Below, in pieces: positions 7,504 through 14,485 of a stretch of 64,000 bases of DNA (positions are counted from its first letter, which is position 1; each line of letters starts with the position of its first letter). The notes below the pieces were generated by a model. The model was not told the origin of the DNA, searched no databases, and saw only the letters and a list, made by a program, of their open reading frames with translations. The translations under genes and the position numbers were made by a program. The stretch spans positions 1,293,001 through 1,357,000 of the forward strand of contig NZ_CP073653.1 in the NCBI RefSeq assembly GCF_018223745.1. Reading direction: 5' to 3'. The stretch is from Clostridium beijerinckii (GTDB taxonomy: Bacteria; Bacillota; Clostridia; Clostridiales; Clostridiaceae).

Positions 7504-7722
7504 TTATGCTATATCAATTTTTGTAACAGTTTTCTGTGTTAATTTAGCGTCTGATTTTTTTACTAAAGCTCCAGAGGAGCTGAAGAAGACATTCTTTTGA
7601 ATGATTGTGTCCATAAGAGAATTTACCTCAGCAGGAGTAACATCAGGTTTAACCCCGCTGATACTGAAGTTGCTTTTTAATCCATTTTCAGTTATAAAAG
7701 TCATTGCTAAAACATATTCCAT
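7504..7722 (-). CDS. DUF2922 family small protein
   Basis: This 72-residue protein starts MEYVLAMTFITENGLKSNFS and ends KLTQKTVTKIDIA. It matches DUF2922, a small family often encoded next to DUF1659 and YvrJ genes in Firmicutes. The start is ATG with AGGGGG 8 nt upstream. It is the last gene of the leftward sigma-factor operon. Function is unknown to me. A fragment of a paralogue's 3' end is at 15543. Confidence 0.85.
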   Translation of the reverse strand: MEYVLAMTFITENGLKSNFSISGVKPDVTPAEVNSLMDTIIQKNVFFSSSGALVKKSDAKLTQKTVTKIDIA

Positions 7723-7880
7723 AATTTAAATCCCCCTAAAATTTTATTTATAGTAGTTAAAGATTGATTATAAGATGAAGGATAAGAGAAAGTACCTTTT
7801 TAAATATTAAGTAAACTAAGGATTACTTAAAGTTTAATGCATATTTTGAAAGGAAAGTTAAGTGTTTGATTGAGCTGTTT

Positions 7881-8105
7881 TTATTCTTGAGTAAGGCTTG
7901 AAGATTCATTTAACAAAGTGGATCTTGTACCAGTGGACATAACACTCTTAATTGCTTCTCCTACTGCATATGCATTTTCTGGAGCTACGTCAGTCCTCAC
8001 ATTTGCAAAGCTTTTCTTGCTGTAGATTGGGTCGCCAGCTTTATCCAACCCACTTTGAACCTCGATACTTAAAGATGTAGTTTTAATTTGTTTTGCTACT
8101 GCCAT
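7881..8105 (-). CDS. DUF1659 family small protein
   Basis: This 74-residue protein starts MAVAKQIKTTSLSIEVQSGLDKAGDP and shows the DUF1659 pattern, a conserved GxDxxGxP segment and a polar C terminus. AGGAGG lies 10 nt before the ATG. It is the third gene in the operon, after the sigma factor and YvrJ. DUF1659 and DUF2922 typically occur together; the role is unknown. Confidence 0.85.
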   Translation of the reverse strand: MAVAKQIKTTSLSIEVQSGLDKAGDPIYSKKSFANVRTDVAPENAYAVGEAIKSVMSTGTRSTLLNESSSLTQE

Positions 8106-8200
8106 ATTTTCTTACCTCCTAAATTTTGTTCTCATATTGTATATACATAAAAATTGATTTTTATAAAGGGTAATTTGAAAATTTTTTTAAAATTTATTTT

Positions 8201-8398
8201 TTATTTCAGATTTTGAACTTCGCTATCACATGAAGTATCAATGACAACACCTAGTTTAGTAGAAATTATAGTATTTAATTTGTTTATTGAAGATGAAAGG
8301 GTAGATAGTTGTTTTTCAAGGCGAAATAGTAAATAAGCGCACACTGCTATAGGAAATCCAGCATTAGTAATAAGGCTCATCATATCGTTAATTCCCAT
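8201..8398 (-). CDS. YvrJ family small membrane protein
   Basis: This 65-residue protein has one membrane segment near the N terminus (LITNAGFPIAVCAYLLFRLE) followed by a short coiled-coil-like tail. This is the YvrJ layout; size and topology also resemble UviB/BhlA holin-like peptides. It overlaps the sigma-factor gene by 19 nt and has its own GGAGG site. In B. subtilis yvrJ sits beside the SigO-RsoA sigma genes, so linkage of YvrJ with a sigma factor is conserved. Confidence 0.8.
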   Translation of the reverse strand: MGINDMMSLITNAGFPIAVCAYLLFRLEKQLSTLSSSINKLNTIISTKLGVVIDTSCDSEVQNLK

Positions 8399-8970
8399 AA
8401 TTCATTACCTCCAACAATACAACTTTTTAATTTTTTTAAAGCTTTTTTCTTTCTTTTTAAAGCTGTCATATATGATACATTCTCATGATAAGCATAATTT
8501 GTAAGGGTATTTTTCATAAAAAAGACAAAGTTTATTAAATACCTCTCTGAATCGCTTAAATTATTTTTTATTGCAGATAATAGTTTAATGTTCTCATATT
8601 CAAGATTCATACTTTCATCTTCCATATCATTACTTAGAGAAGTATTACACTCAATATCATCACTTAAAGAGAAATATCCATCAATATCTTTTCGATTATC
8701 GTATCTTTTTAGTAGAACAAGTAGATTATTTTTTATGGAATTTGTGGCATATGCAACAAAACGATGAGTATTTAAATCGTACTTAGCTATGCAGTTAAAA
8801 AGCATTAAGAAGCACTCATTTTTAATATCGCATTTTTCATAACCATGGATAAATGTTCTCATAGATAAGGAATTTATAAGTGGAGTAAATTCCTTAATTA
8901 AATTTTCTTTAGCTTTAAGGTCACCACCCTTAGCCTTTGAGGCTAAGTGTTCAATATAATCATAATTCAC
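8380..8970 (-). CDS. Sigma-70-like RNA polymerase sigma factor
   Basis: This 196-residue protein has the size and helical layout of a short sigma factor: region 2-like KENLIKEFTPLINSLSMRTF...ECFLMLFNCIAKYDLNTHRFVAYATNSIKNNL, a low-complexity acidic linker (SLSDDIECNTSLSNDMEDE) and a region 4-like helix-turn-helix (VSYMTALKRKKKALKKLK). The start is GTG 8970 with AGGAGGG 8 nt upstream. It resembles UviA/SigO-like factors; assignment to a group needs profile comparison. It probably controls its own operon with YvrJ, DUF1659 and DUF2922, and may control nearby phage-like genes. Confidence 0.78.
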   Translation of the reverse strand: MNYDYIEHLASKAKGGDLKAKENLIKEFTPLINSLSMRTFIHGYEKCDIKNECFLMLFNCIAKYDLNTHRFVAYATNSIKNNLLVLLKRYDNRKDIDGYFSLSDDIECNTSLSNDMEDESMNLEYENIKLLSAIKNNLSDSERYLINFVFFMKNTLTNYAYHENVSYMTALKRKKKALKKLKSCIVGGNELWELTI

Positions 8971-9070
8971 ATATAATCCCTCCTAAAAATTACTTTTCAT
9001 AAGAGATATACAGAAAAAAAGATTTTTATAAACACTTTGGGAACAAATTTTAAGAAAAAATTTAAAAAAA

Positions 9071-9154
9071 TATATATTGCAAAAATAATTCTTCATGATA
9101 ATTCTAAAAATATTACAAGAATTTTAACCGTAATTGTGAATTGCAACATATATA
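9071..9154 (+). repeat. Dispersed repeat family B, copy 1 (short)
   Basis: Begins TATATATTGCAAAAATAATT and ends with ATTGCAACATATATA, giving imperfect inverted termini. The core contains ATTCTAAAAATATTACAAG and AATTGTGAATTG. The stretch 8971-9417 holds only this and copy 2. A 78-codon frame over it is a translation of the repeat. Confidence 0.75.
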
Positions 9155-9287
9155 GGATATTAGGTATGTACAATATGGATATCAAATTTGAAAATTGGAT
9201 ATTCATATTTATAATTTCGATAAGTTATAACATAAATCTAGGTTATATTCTGTTTATCTATAATGTATGTTAAGTTGTGTATTTAAA

Positions 9288-9370
9288 ATATATATTGCAA
9301 AAATAATTCTAATTATAAAAATATTTAAAGAATTTTAACTGCAATTGTGAATTGTGCATTGTGAATTGAG
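9288..9370 (+). repeat. Dispersed repeat family B, copy 2
   Basis: Starts TATATATTGCAAAAATAATT and ends in the 10-mer series AATTGTGAATTGTGCATTGT. Its right inverted end is missing. Confidence 0.7.
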
Positions 9371-9417
9371 TAAAGAAGAAAGTTGAGAAAATAGAAGCTA
9401 GAAATTTATCTAGTCTT

Positions 9418-9837
9418 CTACCTATATAAATTTTTTGATTTTTTTGATATATAAATACGAATAAAATCCTCAAAGATTAGAAGATCTTTAAGAGTGATCT
9501 TATCGTTCTCCAATAATTTTGCTAGTGTTTTTACTTTATTGGCCTTTTTAGAATAACGTATTTTAGGTTTTGTCTTATTTAAATTAGCAGAAGAATCAAC
9601 GCTAATTAAGTTTTCATATTGATCAAAACCAAGAAGAAAGTCTGTAGTGACATTATAGTATGAGGCTAAGCGTTTCAAGTGATCATATATTGGTGCTGCT
9701 TTACCAGTTTCCCATTTAGAAAGCATGCTTCCAGTAATATTAATATCAAATGTTTTATTTATTTCAGAAGCTAGCTGATCTAGAGTAATATTCTTTTTTA
9801 ATCGCAAGTTCTTAAGGATTATACCTGTTATATTCAT
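9418..9837 (-). CDS. XRE family helix-turn-helix repressor
   Basis: This 139-residue protein has an N-terminal XRE/Cro-CI helix-turn-helix (IILKNLRLKKNITLDQLASE...GSMLSKWETGKAAP) and a C-terminal region of unclear fold rich in Lys and Ile. The motif W-E-x-G-K is typical of phage-type repressors. GGAGGAG precedes the ATG by 6 nt. It is divergent from a second XRE gene at 10031 and shares with it a 190-bp control region with two matching half-sites. It most likely acts as the repressor of a phage-like switch. Confidence 0.88.
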   Translation of the reverse strand: MNITGIILKNLRLKKNITLDQLASEINKTFDINITGSMLSKWETGKAAPIYDHLKRLASYYNVTTDFLLGFDQYENLISVDSSANLNKTKPKIRYSKKANKVKTLAKLLENDKITLKDLLIFEDFIRIYISKKSKNLYR

Positions 9838-9875
9838 ATTTCTCCTCCATAATGTAAAAGATTACTTTGGAGATA

Positions 9876-9965
9876 AGTATACAACTGTAAGCGACAAAAA
9901 GCAAGAAAATAATTTGAAAAAATTTCCAAAAAAATCATTGACACTTATAGCTGTAGTCGTATAAT
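9876..9965. promoter_or_regulatory. Divergent promoters with paired operator half-sites
   Basis: The rightward promoter is TTGACA (9938-9943), a 16-nt spacer and TATAAT (9960-9965). The leftward one is TTGCTT (complement of 9899-9904), 17 nt and TATACT (complement of 9876-9881). A related motif lies in each spacer: CTGTAAGCGAC at 9885-9895 and CTGTAGTCGTA at 9951-9961. This is the layout expected for a repressor controlling both directions. Confidence 0.75.
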
Positions 9966-10030
9966 TAAATTAACGGTGGCAACTTAAACCAAATGCTGTT
10001 ACGATAAAATTATATAAGGGGGAATATAGT

Positions 10031-10234
10031 ATGTCAAAGTCACAAGCTCAATATAATAAATTTAAGGAATTCTTATTGGTGAATAACATCAAACAAAGTG
10101 AGTTAGCAGAACACATTGGCAGATCAAGCTCTTTTGTTAACAATGCGTTAAATGGAAGAGGTGCAAGATTTACTTCAGAAGATTTAAACGCAATAAGATG
10201 TTTATTTAATATTAGAATAAGTGAATATTTTTAA
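10031..10234 (+). CDS. Small XRE-type helix-turn-helix protein (Cro-like)
   Basis: This 67-residue protein is a bare DNA-binding domain: FKEFLLVNNIKQSELAEHIGRSSSFVNNALNGRG matches the XRE helix-turn-helix. It has AAGGGGG upstream of ATG 10031 and lies immediately after a strong TTGACA/TATAAT promoter. It is divergent from the repressor at 9418, like Cro and CI. It is followed by a YqaJ-like gene, consistent with an early phage operon. Confidence 0.85.
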   Translation: MSKSQAQYNKFKEFLLVNNIKQSELAEHIGRSSSFVNNALNGRGARFTSEDLNAIRCLFNIRISEYF

Positions 10235-10287
10235 TATATGCGTTTTGTAAACGATGACATGAAAGTATTTACGTTTAAGGGGGAAGT

Positions 10288-10836
10288 ATGGCAGAAAGAG
10301 ATTTAAAATTCATTTATGGGAATGAGATAGGGATAATATTAGGTATAAATGCAAAGAAAACAATAAAAGAATTATATGAAGAGAAGTTAGAAAAAGGTCA
10401 GAGTAGACATATAAATCTTAAGGAAGAATATGAAGAAATTTATTGGTTTAATACTTTAAAGGAGATTTTATGTAAAGAATTTACCATAAGAAGTGGTAAG
10501 AAGGTAAGAAAAGAATTAAAAACAATTATTGATGAAGAATATGAATTTATGTGTTGTAAAGTAGATAGAAGAATAGTTGGTGAAAATTCTATTTTACTTT
10601 GCAGCATATATAATGGAATTAACTTTGATGAAGAAATAAATAAAAATGTTTTTCTTGAATGTCAACATAATATGAGAGTTACAAAAGCCGATAAATGCTA
10701 TTTTGCATGTTTAATCAACAGCAGAAAATTTGTATTTAAAGAGATACATAGAGATGAAAAGGTGATTTCAAAGATAGTTAATGAAGAGAAAGTATTTTTT
10801 TATGATCATATCTTAAAGGAAATTTCGCCTAGGTGA
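10288..10836 (+). CDS. YqaJ-like phage recombinase protein, catalytic residues lost
   Basis: This 182-residue protein shows the YqaJ exonuclease layout: FTIRSGKKVRKE, MCCKVDRRIVGENS (conserved Asp), then LECQHNMRVTKADKCYFACLI. In family members the segment after GENS reads ILECKT, supplying the Glu and Lys of the nuclease site. Here it reads ILLCSI, so both are replaced. It is shorter than typical YqaJ proteins (about 300 residues). It may be an inactive remnant, or a protein kept for DNA or partner binding. AAGGGGG precedes the ATG. It probably shares the operon with the Cro-like gene. Confidence 0.7.
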   Translation: MAERDLKFIYGNEIGIILGINAKKTIKELYEEKLEKGQSRHINLKEEYEEIYWFNTLKEILCKEFTIRSGKKVRKELKTIIDEEYEFMCCKVDRRIVGENSILLCSIYNGINFDEEINKNVFLECQHNMRVTKADKCYFACLINSRKFVFKEIHRDEKVISKIVNEEKVFFYDHILKEISPR

Positions 10837-10895
10837 CTAAAGATATAGATAAATAGCCTATACAGTGGAGTTTAGTCATGGCTGTTTATCTATAT
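10834..10895 (+). other. Interleaved inverted repeats downstream of the YqaJ-like gene (possible pseudoknot)
   Basis: TGACTAAA (10834-10841) pairs with TTTAGTCA (10871-10878), and the 16-nt segment 10843-10858 (ending ATAAATAGCC) pairs with 10880-10895 (starting GGCTGTTTAT) with one wobble. The order A-B-A'-B' means both helices can form only as a pseudoknot; otherwise they compete. The first arm overlaps the stop codon. Confidence 0.5.
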
Positions 10896-10987
10896 TTATA
10901 TAGTTTCAGAGATTACTTTATTTTTGTGAGAATTATAGAACTATTAAATCTGCGTATATTTACCAATTATGAGTACAGCTTATAATG

Positions 10988-11110
10988 TATATTGCAAAAA
11001 TAATTCTTCGCGATAATTGTAAAAATACTACAAGAATTTTAGCCATAATTGCCAATTGTGAATTGTGAATTGTGCATTGCCAATCGTGCATTGTGCATTT
11101 CAACATATAT
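10988..11110 (+). repeat. Dispersed repeat family B, copy 3
   Basis: Left end TGTATATTGCAAAAATAATT, core with TACTACAAGAATTTTAGCC, then several AATTGTGAATTG/TGCATTG 10-mers and right end CAACATATAT. It fills most of the gap before the replisome gene. Confidence 0.75.
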
Positions 11111-11210
11111 GTACCATTTAAGTTAGGTTGAAGAGAAGAAAATGAGTGAAAATAAATCTAAAAGGGAGTACTGAATATTTTAAGTAAAAATTAGGTAGGG
11201 GACGATATTT

Positions 11211-12254
11211 ATGAAGGGGATAGAGTGGATTAAGCTAAATACAAATATGTGTGAAGATGAAACAATGAGATTAATTGACTCACTGCCATTAAGAGATTGT
11301 ACAAATTATGTATGGATAAGACTGCTTTTACAGGCGGGAAAGGTTAATGATGGTGGATTAATATATCTAAAAAAAGACGTACCTTATACTAAAAAAATGC
11401 TGTCTATATTATTTAACAGGCCACTAGATATTATAGAAGAGGTTCTAGATATATTAGAATCTTTTAAGCTTATTAAAATTTATGAAAATGGCGTAATAAA
11501 AATATGCAACTGGGAAAAACATCAAAATATTGAAGGAATGAAAAGAGTAAAAGAGGGTACTCGTGAAAGAGTTAAAAACTTTAGAGAAAGAAAGAAAAAA
11601 GAAAAGGAACTTGTAGAGAAAAAATTAAATACTGATGAAGCTTGTAATAATGCCATAAATGAAGGAAGTGATACTAATAAAATTAACAAAAATAAAAACT
11701 GTAACGCAAATGTAACGCTACAGAAGGAGAAGAGAGAAGAAGATAAAGAACATAAGAAAAAGAATATAGATAAAAAAGAGAATAAAGAAAAAGATAAGGT
11801 AAATGATGTTGCTTTAACAAAAGAAAATGATGAATCTTATGATAAAGCTCATATACAGACTAAAATTCTCTCTTCGTCTCATGATGAAATAAAATCACAG
11901 GCTCTTAAAATTATAAAAACCTTAGAAGAAGATAATAAAGTCATAAGAGGATTTACTTTAAGCTGGGTAATAAAAGAGTTAATGATTCATAAAGAAAAGT
12001 ATGTAGAAATGGCTGTTAGAGAGGCCATAGAAAGAAATAAGCTTGATATAAATTATATTAATGGTATCCTTAAAAACTGGCTTAAGGAAGGATATCCAAA
12101 AGACTATGAAGATATGGAGTTTAATGATTGCGATGCAGGCAATTCATCATTTGTTAAAGAAAAACCAAAACTTAGATTTATTAACTTTGAGCCTAGGCAG
12201 TATGATTATGATGATTTAGAGAAGAAACTTCTAGGGTGGAACGAAGATAGTTAA
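11211..12254 (+). CDS. Phage replisome organizer / DnaD-like protein
   Basis: This 347-residue protein begins with a phage replisome organizer N-terminal domain (GIEWIKLNTNMCEDETMRLI...ICNWEKHQNIEGMKRVKE, a winged-helix). A long Lys/Glu/Asn-rich linker (about residues 115-220) follows, then a DnaD/DnaB_2-like C-terminal helix bundle ending INGILKNWLKEGYPKDY. Such proteins load helicase at phage origins. AGGGGACG precedes ATG 11211. The gene appears intact, but no helicase, primase or structural genes follow, so the element looks like a cut-down prophage or satellite. Confidence 0.82.
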   Translation: MKGIEWIKLNTNMCEDETMRLIDSLPLRDCTNYVWIRLLLQAGKVNDGGLIYLKKDVPYTKKMLSILFNRPLDIIEEVLDILESFKLIKIYENGVIKICNWEKHQNIEGMKRVKEGTRERVKNFRERKKKEKELVEKKLNTDEACNNAINEGSDTNKINKNKNCNANVTLQKEKREEDKEHKKKNIDKKENKEKDKVNDVALTKENDESYDKAHIQTKILSSSHDEIKSQALKIIKTLEEDNKVIRGFTLSWVIKELMIHKEKYVEMAVREAIERNKLDINYINGILKNWLKEGYPKDYEDMEFNDCDAGNSSFVKEKPKLRFINFEPRQYDYDDLEKKLLGWNEDS

Positions 12255-12289
12255 TCATATGAATTGGTTATTTTAGGGATTATGTCTTA

Positions 12290-12431
12290 ATATATTGCAA
12301 AAATAATTCTTCATGGTAATTCTAAATATATCGCAAGAATTTTATCCCTAATTGAGAACTGTGCATTGTGAATTGTGAATTGTGAATTGCAAAATGTGCA
12401 TTGTGCATTGTGAATTGAAAAAAAGTATATA
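12290..12431 (+). repeat. Dispersed repeat family B, copy 4
   Basis: Starts TATATTGCAAAAATAATTCT and contains a longer run of AATTGTGAATTG, TGCATTG and AAATGTGCATTG 10-mers than copies 1-3. It ends just before the ribosome site of the endolysin gene. Confidence 0.75.
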
Positions 12432-12445
12432 AGGGGGTATAGGTA

Positions 12446-13309
12446 ATGAGGTATGTTAAAGGAATTGATATATCAAATAATAATGCAAGTATTGATTTTG
12501 ATAAAGTTTCAGAAGATAACATAGAATGCGTCTATATGAAAGCTACTGAGGGGAAGACTTTTCAAGACAGCAGACTAGAGGAGTTTTATGATTTATGTAA
12601 AAGCCATGGGATAAATGTTGGAGCTTATCATTTTTTAGTTAGTACAAGCTCTCCAGAGGCTCAGGCAGGAAACTTTTATAAAAAGATTAAAGACTGTGCA
12701 TGGGACATGATTCCTATGCTTGATATTGAATCTGAATTTGATGAATTGTGTGATTATATAATAAGATTTGTAAATGCATTTAAGGAATTAAGTCCTCTTC
12801 AATTAGGAATCTACTCTTATACAGGATTTTTATCAAATATAGAAGAGATAAAAAGTAAAATAAAAGATTATCCTTTCTGGGAAGCAAATTATAATAATGA
12901 TCCCTGGAACCTTCCTTCAAATTTCTTTACTAATAGAATAGGGCATCAATATACTGAAAATGGAGATATATCAGGGGTAAGTGGAAAGTGTGATGTGAAT
13001 TTATTTACAGAAGGGGTTTTGCTTAAAAATAATATGTACTTAGGAACTTGGATAAATGAGAATGATAAATGGTGGTATAAGCATAATGATGGAACTTTTA
13101 CTAAGGATGATTGGGAATTTATAAACGGAAAATGGTATTTGTTTGATGCAGAGGGCTGGATGGTTCATGATTGGAAAAAGTATGGAGATAGTTGGTATTA
13201 CTTTGGAGATTGCAATGATGGAGCTATGAAAACTGGATGGTATTATGATGAAAAATCCTCTAAATGGTACTACTTTAATGAGGAAGGCATAATGCAGACA
13301 GACGTATAA
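12446..13309 (+). CDS. GH25 lysozyme (endolysin) with cell-wall-binding repeats
   Basis: Residues 1-200 form a glycosyl hydrolase 25 domain: VKGIDISNNN (Asp8), YMKATEG, GAYHF and MIPMLDIES (Asp93, Glu95) hold the catalytic acidic residues. The C terminus has about four cell-wall-binding repeats (GTWINENDKWWYKHNDGTF, WEFINGKWYLFDAEGWM). There is no signal peptide, so export would need a holin or cell lysis, as for phage endolysins. The start is ATG 12446 with AGGGGG 8 nt upstream. The holin-sized YvrJ gene at 8201 is a possible partner, though it lies in a different operon. Confidence 0.9.
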   Translation: MRYVKGIDISNNNASIDFDKVSEDNIECVYMKATEGKTFQDSRLEEFYDLCKSHGINVGAYHFLVSTSSPEAQAGNFYKKIKDCAWDMIPMLDIESEFDELCDYIIRFVNAFKELSPLQLGIYSYTGFLSNIEEIKSKIKDYPFWEANYNNDPWNLPSNFFTNRIGHQYTENGDISGVSGKCDVNLFTEGVLLKNNMYLGTWINENDKWWYKHNDGTFTKDDWEFINGKWYLFDAEGWMVHDWKKYGDSWYYFGDCNDGAMKTGWYYDEKSSKWYYFNEEGIMQTDV

Positions 13310-13404
13310 AGAAGAGCATTAAGACATAATTCAAAAGATTGTGAATTTAATCTTGAAATTAATATAAAAGGTTTTAAAATTAATTTTAAAACATGTGAAC
13401 AATC

Positions 13405-13482
13405 TCCTATTAAAAGGAGCTGCACTAAGTGATTATTTAGTGCAATTTTTTTGTTTTAATGAAATAATTTATAGGCTATAAT
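13405..13482 (+). promoter_or_regulatory. Cassette repeat unit 7: hairpin and promoter
   Basis: Hairpin TGCACTAA/TTAGTGCA (13421-13444) with a T-run, TTTTAA, 17 nt, then TATAGGCTATAAT with TATAAT at 13477-13482. The upstream palindrome is absent. It drives the Rpn gene at 13536. Confidence 0.65.
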
Positions 13483-13535
13483 ATTACTATAGTTAATGTT
13501 AGATGTGAATGTGTAGTAGAGAGGAAGTGGAGCTT

Positions 13536-14444
13536 GTGTGTAGATTAAATCCAAAAGTTGATTTTGCATTTAAAAAGCTATTTGGAAGTGAAGAGAACAA
13601 AGATATTCTTATTTCGTTTATAAATTCAATGTTATCAGAGAATCAACAAATAAAAGATGTATATCTTAAAAATCCATATAATATAGCAAATTATAGAAAA
13701 GACAAAATGAGCATACTGGACATAAAAGCAGTAGATGATAAGGGAATCTGGTATGATATAGAGATGCAGCTTTCAGAGCAGATTTTTTATGAAAAGAGAG
13801 CCTTTTATTATTGGGCAAAAGTATATTCGGATCAATTAGAAGGTGGATATAATTATGATAAGTTAAGAAAAACTATATCTATAAATATTCTTGATTTTGA
13901 TTATCTAGATGAAGAAAAATTTCATAATGTATACAAAGTTTACAATGAAAAAAGTAAGAAAGAATTATCCTCTGTATTTGAAATGCACTTTGTAGAATTG
14001 AATAAATTCAAAAAGGATTTTAAGGATGTAAGAACAGCTTTAGATAGATGGATAGTTTTTTTAAACAGGGCTTATGAACTTGAAAAGGATAAAATTCCAG
14101 AAGAATTGGCAGTAGATGAATCTGTAAAGAAGGCTGTAGAGAGATTGGACGTTATGTATTTGGATAAAGATGAAAGAGAAATATACGAAAATGATTTAAA
14201 AAGGCTTAGAGATTACATAGCGGGAATGAAGACAGCTGAAATAAGAGGAATGGAAAAAGGAATGGAAAAAGGAATGGAAAAAGGAATGGAAAAAGGAATG
14301 GAAAAAGGAATGGAAAAAGGAATAAAACAAGGACAGTATCATGAAAAAATAAATATAGCTAAAAACTTGCTAGACGTTTTAGACAATAAAACAATAGCTA
14401 TTAAAACTGGATTAACTATAGAAGAAATACAAAAATTAAGGTAA
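13536..14444 (+). CDS. Rpn family PD-(D/E)XK nuclease with six GMEK repeats
   Basis: A PDDEXK_2-type Rpn protein with NPKVDFAFKKLFGSEENK, ILDIKAVDDKGIWYDIEMQ (Asp, Glu-x-Gln) and a C-terminal TGLTIEEIQKLR. The hinge before the C-terminal helix has six GMEK units from perfect 12-bp DNA repeats, where paralogues have one or two. The start is GTG 13536, kept with its GAGGA site in all three paralogues; the ATG at 13509 precedes that site and is not conserved. It is followed 42 nt later by a Transposase_31-type Rpn gene, so two Rpn subfamilies may share one transcript. Confidence 0.87.
   Translation: MCRLNPKVDFAFKKLFGSEENKDILISFINSMLSENQQIKDVYLKNPYNIANYRKDKMSILDIKAVDDKGIWYDIEMQLSEQIFYEKRAFYYWAKVYSDQLEGGYNYDKLRKTISINILDFDYLDEEKFHNVYKVYNEKSKKELSSVFEMHFVELNKFKKDFKDVRTALDRWIVFLNRAYELEKDKIPEELAVDESVKKAVERLDVMYLDKDEREIYENDLKRLRDYIAGMKTAEIRGMEKGMEKGMEKGMEKGMEKGMEKGIKQGQYHEKINIAKNLLDVLDNKTIAIKTGLTIEEIQKLR
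14247..14318 (+). repeat. Six perfect 12-bp tandem repeats in an Rpn gene
   Basis: The unit GGAATGGAAAAA occurs six times in a row, coding GMEK each time. Being a multiple of three, copy number changes keep the frame. Each unit carries AAAAAGGA and ATG, so it also holds potential internal starts. Confidence 0.95.
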
Positions 14445-14485
14445 GATAAGGAAGAAATTGAATTTAATGAAACAATAGGTGAAAA

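Noticed and set aside
9037..9273. Open frame of 78 codons
   Set aside because: It runs through a family B repeat and AT-rich flank, has no ribosome site and its residues are the translation of the repeat.
7504..13309. Complete prophage
   Set aside because: Only regulators, a YqaJ-like protein, a replisome organizer and an endolysin are present; there is no integrase, terminase, capsid or tail gene and I see no attachment-site repeats.
14247..14318. Phase-variable on/off switch
   Set aside because: The unit is 12 bp, so repeat changes alter protein length but never the reading frame.
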